Below are positions 24,511 through 36,749 of a stretch of 64,000 nucleotides of DNA, one piece after another. A program made the position numbers and the translations under genes. The stretch is from the NCBI GenBank assembly GCA_963966185.1, contig CAWZYM010000416.1, positions 1 through 64,000 on the forward strand, written 5' to 3'. The notes under the pieces are model-generated. The model saw nothing but the letters and a program-made list of their open reading frames with translations. It searched no databases and was not told where the DNA came from. The number at the start of each line of letters is the position of its first letter. Positions within the stretch are counted from its first letter, which is position 1. The stretch is from Rhabditoides inermis (lineage: Eukaryota; Nematoda; Chromadorea; Rhabditida; Rhabditidae).

Positions 24511-25034
24511 CTGTCCCGATCACAAGCTTTGACCATTCGGCCGTGACGTCCCGGCCCGGGCCGTGACATAGCGTGAAATTGATTATATCTCGTTATCAGA
24601 TTAAACTAAAAATAAACCAAGATCACCATTAAATTCAGCGTGCATGATTTGCCCGGAAAGCATATTTCAATCTCATTTTCATCATTCAAATTGACATCCG
24701 GGTGCCCATGTGAGAAACACGGTTCAGCATGAAAAGAAGCCGCTGTGATGGAAGTCACATTGAGTATAGATAAACGAACTTTCGGATTTATACATATCTA
24801 TATGTTGTTGATCTATATACAAAAAATTACAGTGAATATTATTTCACTCGTCGAGAAATTTCGATGCAAAGTGGCCGTTTCAAATTGACATCATTTGATC
24901 TAGACGCTTTTGAAATGCTCAATGACGTCCGATCGAAATGAGAGTTGCACCTCTGAACTTCCAATCTTTCACTCCATATTATGATAATGTTGTTTCAAAA
25001 TTTCGTTTTCGTGATTTCCACTATGTGGAAATCA
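24511..25034. mobile_element. Hairpin-ended 0.5-kb element, start of a third partial unit
   Basis: Third occurrence in block 1. Small differences from the first two (GTCGAGAAATTTC instead of GTCGAAAAATTTC; TTATTTATCACGC at its right edge) are shared with the block 2 copy at 56454. Confidence 0.55.
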
Positions 25035-25053
25035 CGCACTTTATTTATCACGC

Positions 25054-25162
25054 ACGCACACTACACACTTTATTTACCCTACAAACTTACTCTACACACT
25101 CACCCTACACACTTTAGTTACCCTACAAACTTACCCTACACACTTTAGTTACCCTACACATT
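25054..25162. repeat. CCCTACA-type short repeat
   Basis: Like 5576-5667 but with one extra CCCTACACACTTTAGTTA motif. Confidence 0.8.
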
Positions 25163-25872
25163 TACATCACGTATACATCACAACATCACATATACATCAC
25201 GTATACATCACGTGATGTTTACGTGATGTATGTGATGTTTACGTGATGTATACGTAATGTATATGTGATGTACCCTACACACTTTAGTTACATATACATC
25301 ACATATACATCACGTATACATCACATATACATCACATATACATCACATATATATCACGTATACATCACATATACATTACGTATACATCACGTATACATCA
25401 CATATACACTACGTATACATCACGTAAACATCACATACATCACGTAAACATCACGTGATGTATACGTGATGTATATGTGATGTGTATGTGATGTTGTGAT
25501 GTATACGTGATGTATATGTGATGTATATGTGATGTATATTTGATGTGTATGTGATGTATACGTGATGTATACGTGATGTATATGTGATGTAAACGTGATG
25601 TATACGTGATGTATACGTGATGTATACGTGATGTATACGTGATGTATTCGTGATGTATACGTGATGTATACGTGATGTATATGTGATGTATATGTGATGT
25701 ATATGTGATGTATATGTGATGTATATGTGATGTATACGTGATGTATATGTGATGTATATGTGATGTATATGTGATGTATATGTGATGTATATGTGATGTG
25801 TATGTGATGTATACGTGATGTATATGTGATGTATACGTTATGTATACGTGATGTATACGTGATGTATACGTG
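25163..25872. repeat. 11-bp minisatellite left of a LINE fragment
   Basis: Ends in minus orientation directly at the LINE ORF1 fragment. The array on the other side of the fragment (from 26776) has plus orientation, so the fragment sits at an orientation switch. Confidence 0.92.
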
Positions 25873-26481
25873 ATGACGACTGTCGTCAAGGAGCTGCAAG
25901 TGAAGCAGGACAGCCTGGCGGTACAGATGAAAGAGGTGAGTGAGCGTGTGGACAAGTTGCTTGCAGGCCAGCCGCCCGCGGCCCGCTCGTTCGCCTCTGT
26001 GGTGGGCGGCGGGTCGACGGCCGCCCAGGTTCAACTGGTGCGCAAGGCTGTCCGCGAGGAGAGCCAGGATGAGCTTCGCAAGAAGCGCGTCTTCATCAAA
26101 CACGTTGGCGAGAAGGAAGACGGCGCTGATTACATGCGTGAGTTGTGCTCGAAGCTAGATCTGGCCTCCCCGGTGGAGGTTTTTCGGGTGGGCCGTGCGC
26201 GGCAAGGCGATCAGCCTCCGCGCCCGCTCATCTGCGAGTTCCCTTCCGAGAACGATGTCTACTCGTTCCTCAAGAAGCTCCACGCCGACGTCCGTGCCAA
26301 CAAGCTGCAGGTGAGCGCTCGACCAGATTACAGTCCATCCGAGATGTCGCTGTACAAAGCGGCGTGGAAGGAAGCCATCTCTCGCAACGACGCCGCCAAG
26401 AAGCGGCAGTGGACAGTGCGCAACTGCAAGCTGGTCAAGCTGGAGACGGCCACCGAGTGGACGCCGCGCGGAGACCAGTGA
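25873..26481 (+). CDS. LINE ORF1-like protein
   Basis: 202 codons from ATG 25873 to TGA 26479-26481. The N-terminus (about residues 1-30) has heptad-like charge spacing suited to a coiled coil. A stretch starting at RKKRVFIKHVGEKEDG, with VEVFRVGRARQG following, resembles the RNA-recognition-like core of LINE ORF1 proteins, and the C-terminus is basic. The true start may lie upstream and be lost, because the frame opens directly out of minisatellite. Such proteins bind LINE RNA. The frame is intact in both blocks. Confidence 0.65.
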   Translation: MTTVVKELQVKQDSLAVQMKEVSERVDKLLAGQPPAARSFASVVGGGSTAAQVQLVRKAVREESQDELRKKRVFIKHVGEKEDGADYMRELCSKLDLASPVEVFRVGRARQGDQPPRPLICEFPSENDVYSFLKKLHADVRANKLQVSARPDYSPSEMSLYKAAWKEAISRNDAAKKRQWTVRNCKLVKLETATEWTPRGDQ

Positions 26482-26775
26482 GCCGCAAGCCCCTGTCTGT
26501 TTGTCAAGTAAACGCACGCTCTATACGTAACAACGTCCAACTATATCGAGATTACATTGCTTCTAACAACATTGATATTCTGTCTGTGTGTTAGACTTGG
26601 CTTGACACTAGCATTCCGGATTCATTCATATCGGATGGCGAGTATCAAGTTTTTCGTAAGGATAGAGTGCAGAGAGATGAGAGCCGAGTCGCCCTTGGTG
26701 GCGGCGTCGCTATCCTCGCCCGACACTCTATTCCCATGTCCCTCGTCGAAACTACGCCTGATGTTGAGATTAGAT
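26469..26775 (+). pseudogene. LINE ORF2 N-terminal endonuclease fragment with nonsense codon
   Basis: In a frame different from ORF1 and overlapping its stop, VCQVNARSIRNN and TWLDTSIPDSF followed by GGGVAILARHS match the start of an APE-type endonuclease (motifs NARS and ETWLD). At 26592-26594 the expected GAG codon is TAG, so this copy ends before the catalytic glutamate. The block 2 copy has GAG at the same place. Both copies are cut off by minisatellite after about 100 codons and cannot encode an enzyme. Confidence 0.7.
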
Positions 26776-28887
26776 CACGTATACATCACGTATACATCAC
26801 ATATACATCACGTATACATCACGTATACATCACATACACATCACATATACATCACATATACATCACATATACATCACGTATACATCACGTATACATCACG
26901 TATACATCACGTATACATCACGTATACATCACGTATACATCAAATATACATCACGTATACATCACGTATACATCACATATACATCACGTATACATCACGT
27001 ATACATCACATACACATCACATATACATCACATATACATCAGATATACATCACGTATACATCACGTATACATCACATATACATCACGTATACATCACGTA
27101 TACATAACGTATACATAACGTACACATCACGTATACATCACGTATACATCACGTATACATCACATATATGTACATCACATACACATGACATATACATCAC
27201 ATATACATAACATATACATCACATATACATCACATATACATCACATATACATCACGTATACATCACGTATACATCACGTATACATCACGTATACATCACG
27301 TATACATCACATATACATCACATATACATCACGTATACATCACGTATACATCACTTATACATCACATATACATCACGTATACATCACATATACATCACGT
27401 ATACATCACGTATACATCACGTATACATCACATATACATCACGTATACATCACGTATACATAACGTATACATAACGTACACATCACGTATACATCACGTA
27501 TACATCACGTATACATCACATATACATCACATACACATCACATATACATCACATATACATCACATATACATCACGTATACATCACGTATACATCACATAT
27601 ACATCACGTATACATCACATATACATCACGTATACATCATTTATACATCACATATACATCACGTATACATCACATATACATCACGTATACATCACATATA
27701 CATCACGTATACATCACGTATACATCACGTATACATAACGTACACATCACGTATACATCACGTATACATCACGTATACATCACATATACATCACATACAC
27801 ATCACATATACATCACATATACATCACATATACATCACATATACATCACGTATACATCACGTATACATCACATATACATCACATATACATCACGTATACA
27901 TCACGTATACATCACATATACATCACATATACATCACGTATACATCACGTATACATCACATATACATCACATATACATCACATATACATCACATATACAT
28001 CACATATACATCACGTATACATCACGTATACATCACGTATACATCATGTATACATCACATATACATCACATATACATCACGTATACATCACGTATACATC
28101 ACATATGCATCACGTATACATCACATATACATCACATATACATCACATATACATCACATATACATCACGTATACATCACATATACATCACGTATACATCA
28201 CGTATACATCACGTATACATCACGTATACATCACGTATACATCACGTATACATCACGTATACATCACGTATACATCACGTATACATCACGTATACATCAC
28301 ATATACATCACATATACATCACGTATACATCACGTATACATCACTTATACATCACATATACATCACATATACATCACGTATACATCATTTATACATCACA
28401 TATACATCACGTATACATCACGTATACATCACGTATACATCACGTATACAAGACATACACATGACATATACATCACATATACATAACATATACATCACAT
28501 ATACATCACATATACATCACATATACATCACGTATACATCACGTATACATCACGTATACATCACGTATACATCACGTATACATCACATATACATCACATA
28601 TACATCACGTATACATCACGTATACATCACTTATACATCACATATACATCACGTATACATCACATATACATCACGTATACATCACGTATACATCACGTAT
28701 ACATCACATATACATCACGTATACATCACGTATACATAACGTATACATAACGTACACATCACGTATACATCACGTATACATCACGTATACATCACATATA
28801 CATCACATACACATCACATATACATCACATATACATCACATATACATCACGTATACATCACGTATACATCACATATACATCACGTAT
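26776..28887 (+). repeat. 11-bp minisatellite with 1276-bp higher-order repeat
   Basis: Uniform plus orientation. Variant units (for example ACATAAC, ACATGAC, TTATAC) recur in the same order 1276 bases apart: 27185-27463 matches 28461-28739. The array is therefore built of large higher-order repeats, not only single 11-bp steps. Confidence 0.92.
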
Positions 28888-30687
28888 AATAATAATAATA
28901 ATAATAAGTTTATTACCGTGTACATTTGGAGAAACAGTTCAATACAGCAAAATGAGCAATGGCATACGGTATGAGAGAGAAAAAAAAAGTGTAAAATGAT
29001 ACAGAAAGCATCGAAAGTTGACTACAGTCTACGAATCTTCGAAACTGGCAACAAATGGGGATTACTTTCTAGGAAGGATTTCACAGTTTCATGTTTTGCA
29101 GACATTACTATGGAAGGGGGGAGTGAGTTCCAAAGCCTATAAATCCTGTTGAAAAATGCACTGCTCTTAAGGGCTGTATCAAAACACGGAACCACGCGCC
29201 ACCCATGAGAAGTGCGAGAACGAGTTGGTACAAAGTTGAAAAGACCATGATAGTCAAGGTATGTAGAGTTTGTGGTCACTTTATGCATGTATGCCACATC
29301 ATTCAGAATGCGCCGTTGCTCTAATGTTTGTAAGCCGAGAAGTTGTAATCGTTGGGGATAGGTGAGTGAGAACAAACCAGCGCGGCGACATATTCGGCGC
29401 GTATAGTATCGCTGCACAGATTCTATCGCATTCACCGATCCCACATCCTGAGGGTTCCACAGCTCAGTGCAGTACTCCAATTTACATCGGAAATAGGTGG
29501 TGTAGGCAACAACCAAGACATGTAAATTTCTCGTTTGATAAACCCTCAGAAAATCATTGATTGAGTTGAGCGTATTTTGAATGATGAGGTCATAGTGAGA
29601 GTCAAATACCAGAGAAGTGCTCATAGTTATGCCCAAATCCCGGACTGAGTTAGCAGGTGCGAGAGTGGTGCCGCCTGCTGTATACTCAAATCGGGGATTT
29701 CGGCGACCAATGTGCAAAATTTGTGTCTTTTCAGTGGAAATTTGTAATCCCCATTGATGAGACCAATCAGTAATTGTGTCAATGGCACATTGAAACTTGG
29801 ATTTGGCAGAAAGATCGTCTTTATCAAATGCGAAAGAAACTTTCAAATCATCTGCATATAACTCACACGAAAACATAATCAGGCAAATGCGCTATGATGT
29901 CATTGATATACACATTGAACAATATTGGGCCCAGGCACGACCCTTGCGGCACGCCGCAATTGACGAGTCTTGGTGCGGAAAGTTCCTCTCCAACCATCAC
30001 CTGTTGGCAACGGTCGGACAGGAAGCTACGAATCCACCCCAATACATTTCCTCTTACACCGAGCGAATGCAACTTATTAAATAAAAGAGAATGGTTTATA
30101 GTGTCGAAAGCTTTCTTAAAATCGATGTATATGCAATCAATCACAAAACCGTTAGAAACATGTTTCAACCAATGACTATAGCACTGAATGAGTTGAGCGC
30201 CTGTCGAACGATTCTTGCGAAAACCAAACTGCTTAGATGAGATAAGGTTATTTGATTCGAGGAATGAAGTCAATTGTTTAACAAAAATGCGTTCAAGGAC
30301 TTTGGCAACACTGCTGGTAAGACTAATAGGGCGGTAATTGGAGATGTTATCACGAGATCCCTTTTTGAACAATGGCTTGATATACGCCAGTCTCCAGATT
30401 CGGGGGACTGCGCAGACCGATGTGGACATTGAAAAAAGAATCGAAAGTGGGACACTAATAGTATCTACCGTGTTCTTCAGAAAAGTGTGAGTGATGCCAT
30501 CGGGACTGGTATTAGTTTTTGATGCTAATCGTTGAATGGTTTTATGTATTTCTGCATATGATATTTGAATGGACGTGAGTTGATGTGTGTGTTGCGGGAG
30601 CACGGCACCTGTCGGAGGGGCACCCTGAGGCGAGAATATCGCATCAAAATGCTCACCGAAAAGCTCCGCCTTCTCCCGTGACTATAT
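28888..30687 (-). mobile_element. LINE 3' fragment inserted in the array (block 1 only)
   Basis: An 1800-base insertion between positions equivalent to 60830 and 60831 of block 2. Read on minus, it starts 5'-truncated inside the reverse transcriptase frame, passes a short 3' region and AATAAA, and ends in a tail of ATT repeats (28888-28908). The array resumes in the exact unit expected, which gives a clean filled and empty site pair. A target-site duplication is at most three or four bases of TAT and cannot be separated from the repeat. Confidence 0.9.
29022..30682 (-). pseudogene. Reverse transcriptase fragment, frameshifted
   Basis: About 550 codons in two frames. The first (from 30682 to about 29870) begins at EKAELFGEHFDAIFSP and holds NYRPISL, DFKKAFDTINH and GVPQGSCLGPILF. 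The second (29876-29022) holds YADDLK and the C-terminal domain. They are joined by one frameshift just before YADD. The endonuclease half is absent. The wording fits a CR1/Jockey-type LINE different from the 934-residue family. In that class the protein copies LINE RNA at the nicked target; this copy cannot. Confidence 0.88.
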
Positions 30688-31490
30688 ACATCACATATAC
30701 ATCACGTATACATCATTTATACATCACATATACATCACGTATACATCACATATACATCACGTATACATCACATATACATCACGTATACATCACGTATACA
30801 TCACGTATACATAACGTACACATCACGTATACATCACGTATACATCACGTATACATCACATATACATCACATACACATCACATATACATCACATATACAT
30901 CACATATACATCACATATACATCACGTATACATCACGTATACATCACATATACATCACATATACATCACGTATACATCACGTATACATCACATATACATC
31001 ACATATACATCACGTATACATCACGTATACATCACATATACATCACATATACATCACATATACATCACATATACATCACATATACATCACGTATACATCA
31101 CGTATACATCACGTATACATCATGTATACATCACATATACATCACATATACATCACGTATACATCACGTATACATCACATATGCATCACGTATACATCAC
31201 ATATACATCACATATACATCACATATACATCACATATACATCACATATACATCACGTATACATCACGTATACATCACGTATACATCACGTATACATCACG
31301 TATACATCACGTATACATCACGTATACATCACGTATACATCACGTATACATCACGTATACATCACGTATACATCACGTATACATCACATGTACATCACGT
31401 ATACATCACGTATACATCACATACACATCACATATACATCACATATACATCACATATACATCACGTATACATCACAACATCACATATACA
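30688..31490 (+). repeat. 11-bp minisatellite, continuation
   Basis: Resumes the higher-order repeat broken by the LINE insertion. It is one 11-base unit shorter than block 2 between the equivalents of 31240 and 31490. Confidence 0.92.
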
Positions 31491-31588
31491 GCGGAAACTG
31501 AGAGAAAATCGGGCGTTTTATATCGAAATCTGTGTCATGGGCGAATTGACAAACCAAACTCGTTAACATGTTTGCAGAGCAACGAGAG

Positions 31589-31633
<45 letters not shown>

Positions 31634-31870
31634 AAATCGAGAGAGGCCGATTTGTTACTTACTCACCCTACTGGTTATTTGCCCGGTTAGTCGGTGGTTT
31701 TTGGTCTCTGTGAAATCTTTTTGCTCTGCAAACAGTGACGAATTCTTCTCTCGTCATTCCAAAACGTCACTTGATTACTGCTATCAAAAATCAAAAAATC
31801 AAAATCAAATGTTTATTCGGAATCGCAAATATGATTATGACACGTACGAAACGAAATCACTCATAAGAAC
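31491..31870. other. Non-coding spacer with a GA tract and small inverted repeat
   Basis: GTTTGCAGAGCA near 31570 and its reverse complement near 31721 flank a (GA)n run (31590-31626). No gene is recognised; the plus frame crossing from the minisatellite is an artefact. Confidence 0.6.
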
Positions 31871-32271
31871 CTAAGATGGTATTATAGATTTTTGCGCCGA
31901 ATGGAAGGTGCAGGTTCACTAATCGGGCTCTTGCATTTCCATCCATAGAGGGCCGTCGTCTTGCGGACCATACCATTGAACCAATATTGACGTAGATGTT
32001 GATAATCGATCGATATCCATCGATAATCCAAAGCGCGGCAACTCCAGTAACAAACTGACCGCAAGGAACGATATCCACTCCACATAGTGCCAATAGTGAT
32101 CCAATCCTCGAGCTAGCGTTGCTGACTTCCATATTGGGCTACTCCGCGCGGGCCCAGCGTTTCTCACGGAGGATTCCAGAACAAACGGCGGCGACGACCG
32201 GCGGTGCGAGAAATGCACCCAACCGGCCGCCGTGACGAAAAGAAATGGAATGGAATGGAATGGAATTACTG
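31871..32271. other. Region downstream of the ionotropic receptor, unassigned
   Basis: Three minus-strand frames overlap here, the longest 91-99 codons, none with a recognised motif. The frame at 31857-32132 has a hydrophobic stretch, but one codon differs between blocks (TTG against TGG). Short GGAAT repeats lie at 32243-32265. It could be 3' UTR of the receptor or an unrelated exon. Confidence 0.4.
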
Positions 32272-33230
32272 CTATACAGTCGGTTTAGGCCGTAATCGAC
32301 TACCCAAATTGCGAAGTCTGCAATGTGTTTGCATACTGTTAGTTTTGCATCAATCCATATTTAAGATTTACCTCATAATCAAATTGTCTAGTTTTGATCC
32401 GCGAACATAATTGTATACGTAGAAAAATACTATTTCGAGAATGAATAAAACGAAGGCACCAGCGTAACCGTACAATAGAACCTGCAAAACTTTTTAACAG
32501 TTTGATGAGTTCTTTTTTTACACTGAATTCAACGAATTCAGAGAAGAGTCAGGATGTGAAGACGCTCAGATGCACACTTTTACATTACATGTGTCGATAA
32601 AAATACCATAATAATCGTATTGTAATGTATAATATGAAATCCGCAAACCTCAAATATAATGCGCATGTTGGCTAGAGGAATAGGGAAAGCGACCAAACTG
32701 CCAGGAACCTTCTGGAATTCCCTTGGTCGATTGGTATAGCGACGCCACCAAAACAAGTTTACCTATAAAAAAGGTTTAAAAAAAATATGTAATGAACATT
32801 TTTCAAAGGGTTAAAAACTCTTTTCACTTTGTCTTCGCTGAACATTTTCAAAATGATCTCGTTGAACTTCTCCACAATTTTCCTCGGCGTCGATTTGTGA
32901 AGGAAGTAGGAGTAGCCGAATGGTCTGAAAATCATAAATAAAAATAAAAAAATTAATAAAAAAAAACGCGAACCTGCCAACTTCCGTGTTTGTGAACAAT
33001 TCCGTGCGGATTTTCGAGTCCACTGGAAGTGAGACTCTGAAACATGGATATTTAAAATTGATATACAAAATAATATACAATAATAATATTAATATAAAAT
33101 AATAAAATAAATAATACTCACTGCACCAGCTCGCACATGTTGTATCCGGGGTCGTCGCTGACATACGCATCCGCCAGCATCAGCTCGGTGACCAGAGAGG
33201 GTTCGGAGCAGACCTGCAGAGAGGGGGGGG

Positions 33231-33293
<63 letters not shown>

Positions 33294-35186
33294 TGTTGCT
33301 ACAAACAAGAAAACATAAATTGCAAATTACAGTTCCGTTTAGCTATTGAAATGATGAGTGATGACCTAAAAGCCAAATTTCGAATTTAACATTTCGAAAA
33401 AAGAACAGATCTCGAGATCGATTGCAACGAGAAATTGAATGACAAATATTTTCATTACCTTGTTCAACAACTTGTGCAGTTCACTCTCAACCATGACAAC
33501 AGAACTAGAGACGTTGCGACCGTAGAAGAGAAGTCGCTGGAAATAAATGTGAGTCGATGTTTTTCCTTATCTTTTTCATATAATGTTTATTTTTCTTATT
33601 GATATATATTCTTCTAGAATGTTCTTCAATCTTCATTTACTTCGGTCATCTTTGAACCCTCAAATCAATCAAATCAAAAATTTTTATCCAGGATCTCTAT
33701 ACACATTCCAATGGTTTGGTTCGCTATGGAGCTGGTCCCGTGAGCATAATCCGCTTCCATTCGTCGCAGTCGTCTCTTCTTGCTAGTCTCGTCCAGGTCT
33801 TCCCGCTCAGTCCTTGTCGCTCCATCATCTCCTCCAAGTCGTCGCTCCACTTCACGTACGGCGCTCCCACTCTCCTCTTCTGTCCAAACGGTCTCCATTC
33901 AGTTACTCGGCGCGACCATCGGTTGTTGAAGTTGGCCACCTTCCTCGCCCAGCTCGCCTTCCTCCTCCAAGCAATCTCCATCACGTCCTTCATTCCCGTC
34001 AGTCCTCGTACAGTCGTATTCCTCATCCTGTCGCGCAGGCTCACATTCAACATCGCTCGCTCCATTCTTCGCTGCATCCGCCGCAGTCCCTCCTTCTGTT
34101 CCTCTGTCAACGCCCACGCCTCGCTTCCGTAGAGGACTCCCGGCAGTACGCACGTATACATCACTGCTAGTTTTCTCTTCATCGGCGCTCTCCTATGCGT
34201 CAGAAACCGTCGATGCTTGTTGAAGGCTCCCCATGCGCAGCCCATTCGTCTCCCCACTTCTGTCACGTCCTTGTCCTTGCTTATATCGACTCCCAGGTAC
34301 TTGAACCCTCAAACTTTGCTAATAGCATGCAACGAGTGAAACTCGAGCGTGTCAGTAATAGGAAACTATGTACGCACTACGCGTTGGTTGACGTGACAGC
34401 ATTAGAAAAATGAATAAATAACAATAACAATAATAGTGTACTATTTATATTTTTGAATAAATAATTAAAATGAATACCTCTTCTTCCGTGATGAAGCCGG
34501 CGTTTTTCACTATGATTCGACTCGCGCCGCTTTGCAGATCCGAAATCAGGCCATCGAAACTGGAAACGTCAAGATCAGACCGACATTTGTATTTCTCAAC
34601 ACTTGATTTTCTTTTAACAAGAGATTACTACTGTTATCATTTCGCAAAACCATTCGTTGTTGAACGCACACGTGTGAGGACTACCGGAACAAATATGTGT
34701 GTATCGTATTACATTGTGTCTCAAAAATCAAAAAAAAGTGCATTACCCAATTCCGACCCTATTTTCTCTCTGTAATGCAAAATCGAATTTTCCAATAACG
34801 TGGACAAAATCCACCCCAAGAACAAAGTACTGATTTCCTTGAATGTCCGATTCACGTGAACGCCTTACAATATAATAATTCCAGTAACGAGTACAGAGAC
34901 TGACCGCTACTATATGAGGACATGGATCAGTATATCGTCAGACTCACGTGAACAAAAAAATCCCGTAACGTGCTCGGAACATACAGTTGGCAGTGCCAAA
35001 TGACCGAAAGGACCAGAAAATTTGAGATTGAAAAATACAAATCGTCAATTCTCAACAACTCACGTGAACGCCCTGTACTTGGGCGCGGATATACTGCCAG
35101 TGTAGCCGGCGGTGTAGTTCCAGTAGATGAACATCAGAGAGAGCATGTAGAAGGGGGTGGAGAGGCTGGGAGGGGAGAGGATGAGG

Positions 35187-35239
<53 letters not shown>

Positions 35240-36671
35240 GGGAGAGAGGGAGAGAGGGAGAGAGGGAGAGAGGGAGAGAGGGAGAGAGGGAGAGAGGGAG
35301 AGAGGGAGAGAGGGAGAGAGGGAGAGAGGGAGAGAGGGAGAGAGGGGGAGAGAGGGAGAGAGGGAGAGAGGGAGAGAGGGAGAGAGAGAAGGGGGAGAGG
35401 GAAAGAGAGAGAGGAGAGAGAAAGAAAGAGAGGAAAAGAGGAGAGAGTGGGAGAGGTAGGGGAGAGAAAGGGAGAAAGAGAGAGGGGAGGGAGAGGGAGA
35501 GAGAGAGGGGGGGGAGAGAGGGGGGAGGGAGAGAGAGAGAGAGGAGAGAGAGGGGAGAGAGAGAGAGAGAGTCACCGCTGATAGTTCCGCATCCTCCAGA
35601 AAGCCTTCATATCGTATAGATCCCATGCGATCGAGTGGAAGAAATGACAGACTAAAAATGTACATACGTTTCACGCATGTGGTTTAGGTTGCCGTGAATT
35701 GTTGATAACAATTTTGTGATGATGAAAGTAGCTAAGTAGTAAGAATAATGACAGAAAATGACAGAGCAGACGCGTTGTTTTATCGTACTAACAGTTTGTT
35801 AATCGACTAGTATGCTTTATAGCATGTTAGTCAAACTAGTAATTAGTCACAATAAACCCACCCGATCTATACCGCTTCTCCCTTCTAATACATGGCTGGA
35901 GAACGTAGACGATTGATTCTCCCCAGAATACTTTCAAGTAGAATATGATGGCCAGATAGTAAAAGTTTGGCTGGAAAAAAGTAGATTATTATTACATCAT
36001 TAGACATTACTATAAAAAAGAGCTTTACATCGAACACAATATATCCGCGAATGTTGGAAGTGGTTTGGACGGTGCGCCGGCGATAGTAGGACTCATGTAA
36101 AAAAGAAAATGTATAAATGACAAAACTGTCCTACATAGCACCTTCTGTTTCTACGGTTTCTTTCTTTTTTCGTTTCATTCTACAACTTACAGTTATCTTG
36201 CTCTTTTTAGAAATAACTAATCCACTAACCATTTCGTATATGATATACTGGGTAGGCGTGAATGCTTTCAATCTGTCCGGGCGAATCGTGTACTCCTCGA
36301 GGGTGCCCAAGGTGGTGCCGTTTACGACCTACATAAATACTTTTTTCAAATCTTAAACACCAAACACGCAACTGTACTACGTTACTGCGTTACGGTACAT
36401 AACGTTTCTTTACGAATGTTTAGTCAGAATTTGTGAAAACGATCTTGGCCAGGCGCCGAACTGCCGCAGAGCGCGAATGACTGGTACCGGTACTGGGAAA
36501 CCAGTACAGTACCGTATCAGTATCAGTATCTCAGAGTATCTTACCGTGGGTAGAGAGAAGGATTCGGCGCACTTTCCGGTTGAGAGTTTAAAAACTACTT
36601 TTTTTCCCAACCCACCATTTCAAACAGCCCCGTCCAGCGACCAGTGGTCTTGTCGATACTCCCGCCTGAAA

Positions 36672-36749
<78 letters not shown>

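Larger units (their letters stand above)
25873..26775 (+). mobile_element. LINE fragment: ORF1 plus start of ORF2
   Basis: GC-richer than its surroundings and bounded on both sides by minisatellite without intervening sequence. It contains an ORF1 frame and the N-terminal part of an endonuclease frame, then stops abruptly. The missing reverse transcriptase half implies loss by recombination in the array rather than ordinary 5' truncation. Confidence 0.8.

Noticed and set aside
26776..28887. CRISPR-like array
   Set aside because: Units are 11 bp and contiguous with no unique spacers, in a eukaryotic context with introns; no cas genes.
32243..32265. GGAAT repeat as satellite DNA
   Set aside because: Only about four copies; too short to call a satellite.
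33716..34170. Plus-strand frames over 33716-34170
   Set aside because: Antisense shadows of the RTE reverse transcriptase fragment read on minus.
34770..34860. Extra receptor exon with a hydrophobic minus frame between exons 8 and 9
   Set aside because: Exons 8 and 9 join directly in phase to give the normal order YTAGYTG to FDGLISDL, and no good donor follows the candidate.
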